64,000 nucleotides of DNA, from positions 62,001 through 126,000 of the forward strand of contig JAKSIF010000006.1 in the NCBI GenBank assembly GCA_024398965.1. The letters are read 5' to 3'. The stretch is from Fibrobacter sp. Its GTDB lineage: Bacteria > Fibrobacterota > Fibrobacteria > Fibrobacterales > Fibrobacteraceae. Numbering within the stretch: position 1 is the stretch's first letter; each line of letters opens with the position of its first letter. Below, one piece after another: positions 1-7,184 of the stretch. A program made the translations under genes and the position numbers. A model generated the notes under the pieces. The model had not been told where the DNA came from. It saw only the letters and a program-made list of their open reading frames with translations, and did not search any database.

Positions 1-769
1 TATTCCAAATCAGGTAGCCGAAAAGATTGCTGAAAATGCATAGGCAGAGGAAGTTGCCGATGACCACCGGCTCCTTGAAGGCATCCCAGGGAATGGGGTG
101 TGCAGCGAAACGTCCTTCGGTTCCGAGGCCGAAGTAGTCCAGTGCAAAAATCGGTAGGGATGTCAAAAAGCCGTAGAAGAAGATTTTTCTAATGGCGAAA
201 AGCGTGGAATACTTGCTACGGACTTTTTCTGTACTGTAGGCGTAAACGGTCCAGGCGATAGCGGCGCAGAAGGCCAGCATGTCTCCAACAGGCGAAAGCT
301 TCAGGATGAACTTTCCATTGAGCACCACGAGAATCATTCCCACAAAGGTGATGAGGGATCCTGCAATCTGTCGGGGGAGCAGTTTTTCTCGCTTAAAGAT
401 GAAAATGCCTGCCAGCATGATGAGCAGCGGGTTGGTACACACGATTAGGGAAACGTTGCTGCTCTGGGAAATGGTGAGCGCCGTATTTTCTGCCCAGAAG
501 TAGATGGTGCATCCGGTGATGCCGCCAAGAATAAAGAACAGTTCGTCTTTCAGGGAGTCCGCACGGAACCTTAAGTGGCGCATCCCAGCCAGCAGGAGCA
601 TGAGGTAGGTGGCTGCGAAGCGGATGGTGAAAATCTGCACCGCGGAAAAGCCGTGGTTGATCAGTACCTTGGTGCTGACAAAGCTGGTTCCCCAGAAAGT
701 AATGGTTGCAATGGCAAGAATGTGCCAGATGGCCATGGAACCGGAGGAGTTTTTTAAGCCGATTTTCAC
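1..769 (-). CDS. EamA/DMT-family permease, 3' end cut by the window
   Basis: Reading leftwards from 769, about 256 codons stay open to the window edge. The translation is a string of hydrophobic helices typical of the 10-helix drug/metabolite transporter superfamily (EamA repeats). An early stretch reads ITFWGTSFVSTKVLINHG, and the RFAATYLMLLL and LIVCTNPLLIMLAGIFIFKR segments fit EamA helices 2-4. The likely role is inner-membrane export of a small metabolite; the substrate cannot be read from sequence. A GTG at 769 or an ATG at 736 could start it, in the same frame, and neither has a strong ribosome site. It is divergent from the sigma-factor gene at 842, so about 70 bp hold both promoters. 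The last two or three helices are missing because of the window edge. Confidence 0.8.
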   Translation of the reverse strand, partial: MKIGLKNSSGSMAIWHILAIATITFWGTSFVSTKVLINHGFSAVQIFTIRFAATYLMLLLAGMRHLRFRADSLKDELFFILGGITGCTIYFWAENTALTISQSSNVSLIVCTNPLLIMLAGIFIFKREKLLPRQIAGSLITFVGMILVVLNGKFILKLSPVGDMLAFCAAIAWTVYAYSTEKVRSKYSTLFAIRKIFFYGFLTSLPIFALDYFGLGTEGRFAAHPIPWDAFKEPVVIGNFLCLCIFSNLFGYLIWN

Positions 770-803
770 GAACTCAAATATAAAAATCAAAAAAATTATA
801 TTT

Positions 804-836
804 GGGGTGACACTTTTACCTCCCTGTGGTGTTTTA
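804..836 (+). promoter_or_regulatory. Predicted ECF-sigma promoter upstream of the sigma gene
   Basis: GGGTGACACTTT (805-816), an 11-nt gap, then GGTGTTTTA (828-836). The same two boxes with exactly the same spacing recur at 7117-7148 in front of the TonB-receptor operon. Bipartite boxes with an AAC-type upstream element and a short GTGTT-type downstream element are normal for ECF sigma factors. Autoregulation is inferred. A start site 6-8 nt past the second box would fall almost on the ATG at 842. Confidence 0.55.
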
Positions 837-841
837 CAGGT

Positions 842-1345
842 ATGAACAGGCAAGATTTTGCAGATAGAATGGCTTTTTCCAAGGTTTACGAGACCTTCGC
901 ACCGATGGTGATGCGCCGTTGCCTTGCTCTCCTGAAGGATGAGGCCGAAGCTTGCGATATGATGCAGAATGTCTTCCTGAGGATTTACACAAACCGTAAT
1001 ACCTTGGACTTGTCATCTCCTTCCAGCCTTCTTTGGAATACGGCTACTCGCCTTTGCCTGAACCGTATCCGCGATAAGAAACGTAGGGGGCTGGATGTAG
1101 ACTGCAGCGAAATGCTATTGCAGATTGCTGACTTTGATGACGAGCTGGAGGCTTACGAGTCTGCAAGTCTTCTCAAGAAGATTTTTGCCAAGGAGCCCGA
1201 GTCTACCCGCACCATGGCTGTGTTGCATTATGTCGACAATATGACTTTAGAGGAAACCGCGGAAGCCGTCGGGCTTTCTGTAAGCGGTGTCCGTAAACGT
1301 CTCCGCACTTTGCAGGAGAAGGTCAAGAACTTGGAGGTGAAGTAA
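842..1345 (+). CDS. ECF-type RNA polymerase sigma factor
   Basis: 167 residues, the normal size of an ECF (group 4) sigma factor. Region 2 lies at about residues 10-75 (YETFAPMVMRRCLALLKDE, then CDMMQNVFLRIY). Region 4, a helix-turn-helix, lies at about 110-160 (MTLEETAEAVGLSVSGVRKR). It would direct RNA polymerase to boxes such as the pair at 805-836. The ATG at 842 has no convincing ribosome site, and the predicted transcription start almost coincides with it; an internal ATG at 870 (MAFSKVYETF) is the alternative start. The stop codon overlaps the ATG of the next gene (TAATG), so the two are probably translationally coupled, as expected for a sigma/anti-sigma pair. Confidence 0.9.
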   Translation: MNRQDFADRMAFSKVYETFAPMVMRRCLALLKDEAEACDMMQNVFLRIYTNRNTLDLSSPSSLLWNTATRLCLNRIRDKKRRGLDVDCSEMLLQIADFDDELEAYESASLLKKIFAKEPESTRTMAVLHYVDNMTLEETAEAVGLSVSGVRKRLRTLQEKVKNLEVK

Positions 1346-2139
1346 TGAAATTTGACGTTCGCATTCCAGAATTGAAATTGGAACAGTACCTTCTGGGAGA
1401 ACTTCCGGAAGATGAAATGAAGGAACTTCGTCAGCGTGAAGAAGCGGATGAAATCTTTGCCGCTCGCGTGAAGTCCATGCGTGAACAGAACGCAAAGATC
1501 CTTCAGGAAAATCCCTTTGAAAAGTTGGCTGACAAGATGGCTGCTTCCGATGTGGATGGTTCCGCCGGCAGAAACATTGTCTCCCTTATGCCGCTGTTGA
1601 CGAAGGTGGCCGCTGTGGTAGTGGTTGCCCTTGGGATTATGTCTGCGGTGTTCATGATGAACCGCGACCAGGCTACCTTGATGAATACAAACGACGAGGG
1701 CGCCGTCATGGATGTAGCCATGGCCGATATTTCCTCGGATACTCGCATCAAGGGCATGAATGCCCGCATGGAAATCTGGAAGAAGTCCGAGTCCGGGATT
1801 GTGCAGCTTGGCGACAAGGACGTTGCATCCGAAGGCGATGAACTTCAGCTGCGCTACGCCGTTCCTGAAAAGTGCTACGGCATGCTTCTGAGCATGGATG
1901 GCAACGGAGTGTTGACAGTCCACATGGGAAACGAGAACAAGGCCATCGCCCTGGAACCTGGCAAGATGACGTCTCTGCCCTTTGCCTACAAGCTTGACAA
2001 CGCCCCTCATTTCGAGAAGTTCTTCTTGCTTACATCCAGCAATGAATTTGCAGTGGATGGAAAGAATATCGACAAGTCCCTTAAGCAGGCTGGCCTGAAT
2101 GTTGTCAGCATGACCTTGCGCAAGGATGGGGGTAAGTAA
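1345..2139 (+). CDS. Putative membrane anti-sigma factor
   Basis: 264 residues directly downstream of, and overlapping by one base with, the sigma gene. The first ~80 residues are charged and predicted cytoplasmic (LEQYLLGELPEDEMKELRQ resembles the helical start of anti-sigma domains). There is no HxxxCxxC zinc motif. One membrane helix lies at about 83-106. The ~155-residue exported part is rich in beta-strand-like segments (QLRYAVPEKCYGMLLSMDGN) and resembles the DUF4384-type domains often linked to such systems. The role is inferred from position and topology: it would hold the sigma factor at the inner membrane until an envelope signal arrives. The stop overlaps the start of the caspase gene (TAATG). 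Confidence 0.7.
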   Translation: MKFDVRIPELKLEQYLLGELPEDEMKELRQREEADEIFAARVKSMREQNAKILQENPFEKLADKMAASDVDGSAGRNIVSLMPLLTKVAAVVVVALGIMSAVFMMNRDQATLMNTNDEGAVMDVAMADISSDTRIKGMNARMEIWKKSESGIVQLGDKDVASEGDELQLRYAVPEKCYGMLLSMDGNGVLTVHMGNENKAIALEPGKMTSLPFAYKLDNAPHFEKFFLLTSSNEFAVDGKNIDKSLKQAGLNVVSMTLRKDGGK

Positions 2140-4397
2140 TGTTTAGAGGTGCCGTCAATACTTTTATGACCTTGATGGGGCTGACCTTTTTGTTCCTGTT
2201 AGGTGCGGCCGGTTTTTCTCACGCTGCCGACAATTCCATTGACCGCTATGTCTTTGCCATCAGTGCCAATAATGGTGGCAAGGGCCGCCCTGTGCTGCGC
2301 TATGCTGAAAGCGATGCTAAGGCTTTTGCTTCTGTCCTTAAGGATATGGGCGGCGTACAGCAGAAGAACATCTTCTTGATTCGTGAACCCAGCGTTTCCT
2401 TCCTGAACAGCCGTCTGGATGATCTCGATAAGATGATTGCCCAAGGCAAGGGCAAGAACGGTCGCGACGAAGTGCTGGTTTATTACAGCGGCCATGCCGA
2501 TGAAAAGGGCCTGCGCCTTGGCAGCGAACTTTATGCTTGGACGGAGTTCCGTAAGCGTGTAGACGCTTTGGGCGCCGACGTGAAGATTGCTGTGATTGAT
2601 GCCTGCGGCTCCGGTGCCATTACCCGCGCAAAGGGTGGTGTGGCGGTTCCCGCCTTTATGGTGGACCAGAGCAGCGATATGAAGGGCTATGCCTTTATTA
2701 CCAGCAGTACTCAGGATGAAGCTAGCCAGGAAAGCGACAAACTTCGCGGCAGTTTCTTTACCCACTCGCTGGTCAGCGGTTTGCGTGGAGCTGGTGACAT
2801 TAGCGGAGACGGCAAGGTTACCCTTTCCGAGGCATACCAGTTTGCCTTCAATGAAACCTTGCTGCAGACCGAAACTACAATGGGCGGCGCCCAGCATCCT
2901 AGCCGTGATATGAATCTTGCTGGAACAGGTGACGTGGTCATGACGGACTTGCATACCACAAGTGCGGTTCTTGACTTGGACGAGAATATTGAAGGTCGCC
3001 TCTATATTCGTGATGAAAATGGAGAACTTGTTGCGGAATTGAACAAGAAGGCTGGCCGTCCCATGAGTCTTGGGCTTTCGGAAGGCAAGTACACCGTGAA
3101 TCTGCAACGTGGCAATGATTACATGGGTGCGTCTGTGGAAGTGGTGAACGGACGTCGTGAAAAACTGGCCAGGGCAAACTTCAGTGACGTGGCTGCAGAA
3201 AAGACGGTGGCCCGTGGCGAACTAGGGGGCAAGAGGTCTTGCGCAAATGGCGATTCCGTCATGTGTTCTCTTGACTCGCTTGACCATAGCGCAACATTTC
3301 GTACCACATTCAATGCGGTCGATAAGGATACTCTTCCCCGCAAGGGCTTGCAGATAGGCGTCTTTACCTCTCTTACGACGGATTACATGATCGGCGGTCA
3401 GTTGAGCTTATTTGTAAACGCTTCCAAGAAAGAAATGCATGGCATCCAGGTTGCAGGCATTGCCAACATTAGCCGCGATCATATCGAGGGCGCTCAAATT
3501 TCCAGTATTGTGAACTACGCAGGAAGTTTTGATGGATTGCAATTATCCCATATCAACATCGCGAAGGATAATTCCGAGGGTGTTCAGATTTCCACCGTAA
3601 ATCTGGCTTTGGATTCGCTTAGCGTTGTGCAGGTGGGTGCCATCAACTACGCTGGTTACGTACCTGTCCAGGTAGGCTCCATCAATGTGGCCGGAGCATC
3701 GGATGTTCAGGTGTCTGCCATTAACGTCGCTGCTTCCGTGGAGAAAACCATGGTAGGTGCAATCAATGTGGCGGGCCATAACAACTCCGTGGACGTGGGT
3801 GTCATTAATGTGGCAGGTTCCTCAAAGGGTCGCCAGATTGGTCTTATCAACGTGTGTGGCAATTGCGAAAATACACCTATCGGCCTTATCAACATTGTTG
3901 GCAACGGTGTATGGAGCGCTTCGGGAATCTTCAACGAGATGGGTGGTACCGGTGTCAAGCTGGACCTGGGTACGGCCTACTTCTACACTAGCTTTGAAAC
4001 GTCCCGCAACTTCAAGGATGGTCGCTTGCTCAAGAGCTATGACGATATCTGGGAAGACGGTTTTGGCGTTGGAACCCACTTTGGTATGTACGGCCATCAC
4101 TTTGCACTGGAATACATGTTCCTGAATGTGGCTGATAAGTATAAGGGCAGCTATGGCGGAAGTGATGAAGATGACGAGTTCGCCTTCCATCACCGTATTC
4201 GCCTGGGTGCAACATCCAAGCTGTTGCCTGGTGTGGGTCTGACCGGTGGCCTGTCCCTTAATTTGACGTCCAAGGGCTATGCAGATAGAAATCCCTTGAA
4301 GCCTCTGGGTGAATACCATGATGATTTCGGCTCGAAAAAGCGAGAAGCCCGTTTCTGGCCGGGATTCTATACTGGCCTGACCTTAGGAAGGTTTTAA
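2139..4397 (+). CDS. Exported caspase-family (C14) protease fused to surface repeats and a barrel-like tail
   Basis: 752 residues. A signal peptide covers 1-30 (LTFLFLLGAAGFSHA). A caspase/metacaspase p20 domain covers about 35-260, with the expected dyad: His119 in YYSGHAD and Cys156 in DACGSG. An EF-hand-like loop (ISGDGKVTLSEAY) ends the domain. After a beta-rich linker come about ten repeats of roughly 20 residues ending in INVAG or similar (about 420-600), like the GLxN/INVAG repeats of LA_2272-type surface proteins. A tyrosine-rich beta region ending in Phe (TGLTLGRF) follows, as in outer-membrane barrels. It is third in an operon with sigma and anti-sigma genes. A surface or periplasmic protease acting in, or controlled by, this envelope-signalling circuit is inference. 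Confidence 0.8.
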   Translation: MFRGAVNTFMTLMGLTFLFLLGAAGFSHAADNSIDRYVFAISANNGGKGRPVLRYAESDAKAFASVLKDMGGVQQKNIFLIREPSVSFLNSRLDDLDKMIAQGKGKNGRDEVLVYYSGHADEKGLRLGSELYAWTEFRKRVDALGADVKIAVIDACGSGAITRAKGGVAVPAFMVDQSSDMKGYAFITSSTQDEASQESDKLRGSFFTHSLVSGLRGAGDISGDGKVTLSEAYQFAFNETLLQTETTMGGAQHPSRDMNLAGTGDVVMTDLHTTSAVLDLDENIEGRLYIRDENGELVAELNKKAGRPMSLGLSEGKYTVNLQRGNDYMGASVEVVNGRREKLARANFSDVAAEKTVARGELGGKRSCANGDSVMCSLDSLDHSATFRTTFNAVDKDTLPRKGLQIGVFTSLTTDYMIGGQLSLFVNASKKEMHGIQVAGIANISRDHIEGAQISSIVNYAGSFDGLQLSHINIAKDNSEGVQISTVNLALDSLSVVQVGAINYAGYVPVQVGSINVAGASDVQVSAINVAASVEKTMVGAINVAGHNNSVDVGVINVAGSSKGRQIGLINVCGNCENTPIGLINIVGNGVWSASGIFNEMGGTGVKLDLGTAYFYTSFETSRNFKDGRLLKSYDDIWEDGFGVGTHFGMYGHHFALEYMFLNVADKYKGSYGGSDEDDEFAFHHRIRLGATSKLLPGVGLTGGLSLNLTSKGYADRNPLKPLGEYHDDFGSKKREARFWPGFYTGLTLGRF

Positions 4398-4427
4398 CAG
4401 GCCTTGATTCAAAAATTTATCGTTACC

Positions 4428-4455
4428 TTGCCATATAACCAAAAGTTTATATATT
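4428..4455 (+). promoter_or_regulatory. Possible housekeeping promoter for the HD-GYP gene
   Basis: TTGCCA (4428-4433) and TATATT (4450-4455) separated by 16 bp, about 25 bp before the ATG at 4481. The match is by eye only. Confidence 0.35.
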
Positions 4456-4480
4456 TCTTACATAAGCTTTTGGGTGTGGT

Positions 4481-5698
4481 ATGTTGCAAGAAATTTTGAT
4501 TGTCCGTCAGAATGAGGCTGAGGCCAATAAGACTGTTGCCAACGTGTTGTTGGCAACCTTCTGTATTTTTACTGTCATTCTGATTTTGAACCTGTGCAAG
4601 GTTTTCATTATTGATCAGTCGGTCATGATTGCGGCTTATGGGATCAGTGCACTGCTTCTGTTAAGCCCCCAGTTGCTCAATCGCCTTGTAGAACCGTCCA
4701 ATCCAAGGCTCAAGTTCGTATACATCGTTCTCACCAACCTTTTTCTTTTTGTTATCGAAAGCACCCTTTCTTTCCACGTGATTGTGGTGTATGCTTACCC
4801 CATTGCCATTGCCAGCCTCTATTTCTCGAAGCGGGTGACGATGTTCGGCCTTGTCTTTACGACTCTTGTTTCTATAGCGGGGCAGTTCTCCGGATTCTTT
4901 ATGAATTGCGTTCCGGATCAGAACTTTTTGGTAATGAAGCGTCTTGTGCTGTTTAGCGTTCTTCCTCGAACCTTGTGCCTTTGCAGTTTTGGCTACTTGA
5001 TTTACTTTATTTCCGAACGTACCACAAGGCTTCTGGATCATCAGATTAACGACATGGCTCGAATTAAGGAGCTGAACAAGGACATGGTTCTTGGTTTCGC
5101 CAATCTTGTAGAAAGTCGTGATGAAAGTACCGGTGGCCATGTAAAACGAACCAGCCGTTATGTGGAATTGCTTGCTCGGGAACTTGAAAAACGTGGCATA
5201 TACAAGGACATCGTGAATGCCGAGTTTATAACCAATTTGGTGAGTGCTGCTCCTATGCATGATATCGGCAAGATGTCCATCCCGGATCATATCCTGCAGA
5301 AACCGGGCAAGTTGACGGATGAGGAATACGCCATCATGAAGACCCATGCCGAAAATGGCGGCAGGATTATCAAGCAGACCTTCTCCCACATTGGAGACGA
5401 TAACTATCGTCAGATGGTGTACGAGGTGGCCCGCTATCACCATGAAAAGTGGAACGGCAAGGGTTATCCCGAAGGTCGATCCAAGCAGGAGATTCCGTTG
5501 GCTGCCCGTATTATGGCGGTTGCCGATGTTTTCGATGCGGTTTCCCAGAAACGTTGCTACCGCGAGGCGATTCCTGTGGAGGAATGCTTCAATATTATTG
5601 AAAAGGGTAGTGGTTCTGACTTTGAACCCCAGCTGGTTGATGCATTCCTTGGCATGAAGGACAAGATTCTTCGAGCCATGGACGAAGTTCAGGGCTAG
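4481..5698 (+). CDS. Membrane HD-GYP phosphodiesterase
   Basis: 405 residues. About six hydrophobic helices fill the first ~185 residues, an unrecognised membrane sensor. A short helical linker leads to a complete HD-GYP domain (about 200-400). Visible metal and catalytic motifs are GGHVKRTSRY, HDIGK (His260-Asp261), KTHAENGG, YHHEKWNGKGYPEG (the GYP signature near 325) and [19 protein letters not shown] enzymes hydrolyse cyclic di-GMP to pGpG/GMP, and some use cGAMP. It converges with a close paralogue on the other strand, with only 16 bp between the stop codons and no obvious terminator. Confidence 0.9.
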   Translation: MLQEILIVRQNEAEANKTVANVLLATFCIFTVILILNLCKVFIIDQSVMIAAYGISALLLLSPQLLNRLVEPSNPRLKFVYIVLTNLFLFVIESTLSFHVIVVYAYPIAIASLYFSKRVTMFGLVFTTLVSIAGQFSGFFMNCVPDQNFLVMKRLVLFSVLPRTLCLCSFGYLIYFISERTTRLLDHQINDMARIKELNKDMVLGFANLVESRDESTGGHVKRTSRYVELLARELEKRGIYKDIVNAEFITNLVSAAPMHDIGKMSIPDHILQKPGKLTDEEYAIMKTHAENGGRIIKQTFSHIGDDNYRQMVYEVARYHHEKWNGKGYPEGRSKQEIPLAARIMAVADVFDAVSQKRCYREAIPVEECFNIIEKGSGSDFEPQLVDAFLGMKDKILRAMDEVQG

Positions 5699-5714
5699 TT
5701 CTCTTAAGGCTTCG

Positions 5715-7022
5715 CTAGGCGTCTGCCTGCTTCATGTAGTTGTTGTGAATAGCGATGATATCTTCCTTGATGTCGAGGAAGAGCTGGGCGATTTGCGGGT
5801 CGAAGGACTTGCCTACGCCCATATCAATGATTTCAAAGCAGGATTCCAGGGGAAGTGCGTTTCTGTAGCAGCGCTTTTCTGACACGGCATCAAATACGTC
5901 TGCCACGGCCATGATTCTTGCGGCAAGAGGAATATTTTCGCCGGCCAGCCCTGCCGGGTAGCCACTGCCATCCCATTTCTCGTGATGGTGTGTGGCCACT
6001 TCGTAACAGATCTTGGTGTATTCTTCGCTGCTGACATTGGCGAAGGTTCTGCGGACAATTTCGCCTCCCTTCAGGGAGTGGGTTTTCATTGTGTTGAATT
6101 CTTCTTCGGTAAGTTTGCCGGGCTTTTGAAGAATGGAATCAGGAATGGCGATTTTTCCGATATCGTGCATAGGGGCGGCCATTCTCAGATTGTTGACGAA
6201 GTCCTTGGTCATGATGTCTGCGTGGAGGTTTCTACGCTGCATTTCCATGGCGATTCGTTCCACATATAACGAGGTTCGCTTGATGTGCCCGCCTGTGTTG
6301 TCGTCGCGGTTTTCTACCAGGGTTGCGAATCCCATGACCATTTCATCCTGGTAGTGGTTCAAGTCGCGAATAACTGGATTTTCACTATTAAGGTATATGC
6401 CGCCAACAAGCAGGGTAACGCCCGCGGCAGTTATGAGCAGGTCCGGGTAGAGGAACTTGATGAAAACAATGATCAGAAGGGAGATCCCGTAAAGGATGAT
6501 GCTGACCTGCTTTCGTTTTTCGATGAACCGCAGTTTCTTGAGGAACACCACCAGGGATGCGATGGCGTAGAGGGTCGCCATGATGTAGCAGGCGTCGGCA
6601 GCAAATCCTTCGCAGTTGTAGGAAAGATCGCTTTTAACGTAGTGCAGCTGGTCCAGGTTGGTGAGGACTACAAGAAGGTTGATGATGAGAGGACTGTAAA
6701 GCAGTATCTTGATCTTCCGGGATTTGGGATAACAGTCCACCATATGCAACAGGTAGCAGAATACAAGAAAGACAACTGCATCGATGCTTGTAAGGAAGAA
6801 GAAGTGTGCCCACTTGTTGGCCCATGCAGAAACTGTGTCCAGGTTGTTGACCGTGTAGGCAGAAAGACCGTCAAAAATGAATTCGATTACGGCGCAAACA
6901 ACAATCCACTTGAAGAACCTGGAGGTCTTTCCCAGGTTGAGATTCCTTGTCTGGATGCTGGAATTAATCAGCACATAGGCAAAGAGAAGTAGACAGCATA
7001 TTTGAAGAACGCAGAATATCAT
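5715..7022 (-). CDS. Membrane HD-GYP phosphodiesterase (paralogue of the preceding gene)
   Basis: 435 residues with seven to eight predicted helices in the first ~215 residues, like the 7TM sensor modules of bacterial signalling proteins, followed by an HD-GYP domain. The motifs match the neighbour closely: [18 protein letters not shown] near residue 285, [27 protein letters not shown] near 350 and [14 protein letters not shown]. The catalytic halves of the two proteins are nearly alignable residue by residue, but the membrane sensors differ, which suggests duplication with sensor replacement. It is predicted to degrade c-di-GMP in response to a different signal. It is divergent from the TonB-receptor operon. 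Confidence 0.9.
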   Translation of the reverse strand: MIFCVLQICCLLLFAYVLINSSIQTRNLNLGKTSRFFKWIVVCAVIEFIFDGLSAYTVNNLDTVSAWANKWAHFFFLTSIDAVVFLVFCYLLHMVDCYPKSRKIKILLYSPLIINLLVVLTNLDQLHYVKSDLSYNCEGFAADACYIMATLYAIASLVVFLKKLRFIEKRKQVSIILYGISLLIIVFIKFLYPDLLITAAGVTLLVGGIYLNSENPVIRDLNHYQDEMVMGFATLVENRDDNTGGHIKRTSLYVERIAMEMQRRNLHADIMTKDFVNNLRMAAPMHDIGKIAIPDSILQKPGKLTEEEFNTMKTHSLKGGEIVRRTFANVSSEEYTKICYEVATHHHEKWDGSGYPAGLAGENIPLAARIMAVADVFDAVSEKRCYRNALPLESCFEIIDMGVGKSFDPQIAQLFLDIKEDIIAIHNNYMKQADA

Positions 7023-7116
7023 TTTTTAACCAAACACAAACCATCATGAAACATAAAAATAAAGATTTTCGGTGTAAATGAAGGATTTTCAAATTTGTTG
7101 AAAAAACATCCATTTA

Positions 7117-7148
7117 GGGTAACACTTTATCGGGGTGTCGGTGTTTTA
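7117..7148 (+). promoter_or_regulatory. Predicted ECF-sigma promoter of the Ton operon
   Basis: GGGTAACACTTT (7117-7128), 11 nt, then GGTGTTTTA (7140-7148). It is identical in layout to 805-836 in front of the sigma gene, with one difference in the first box. A start site would lie ~30 nt before the ATG at 7185. Confidence 0.6.
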
Positions 7149-7184
7149 TGGGTGGGAATAGACAAGTCAAGTTTCTAAATTTGT

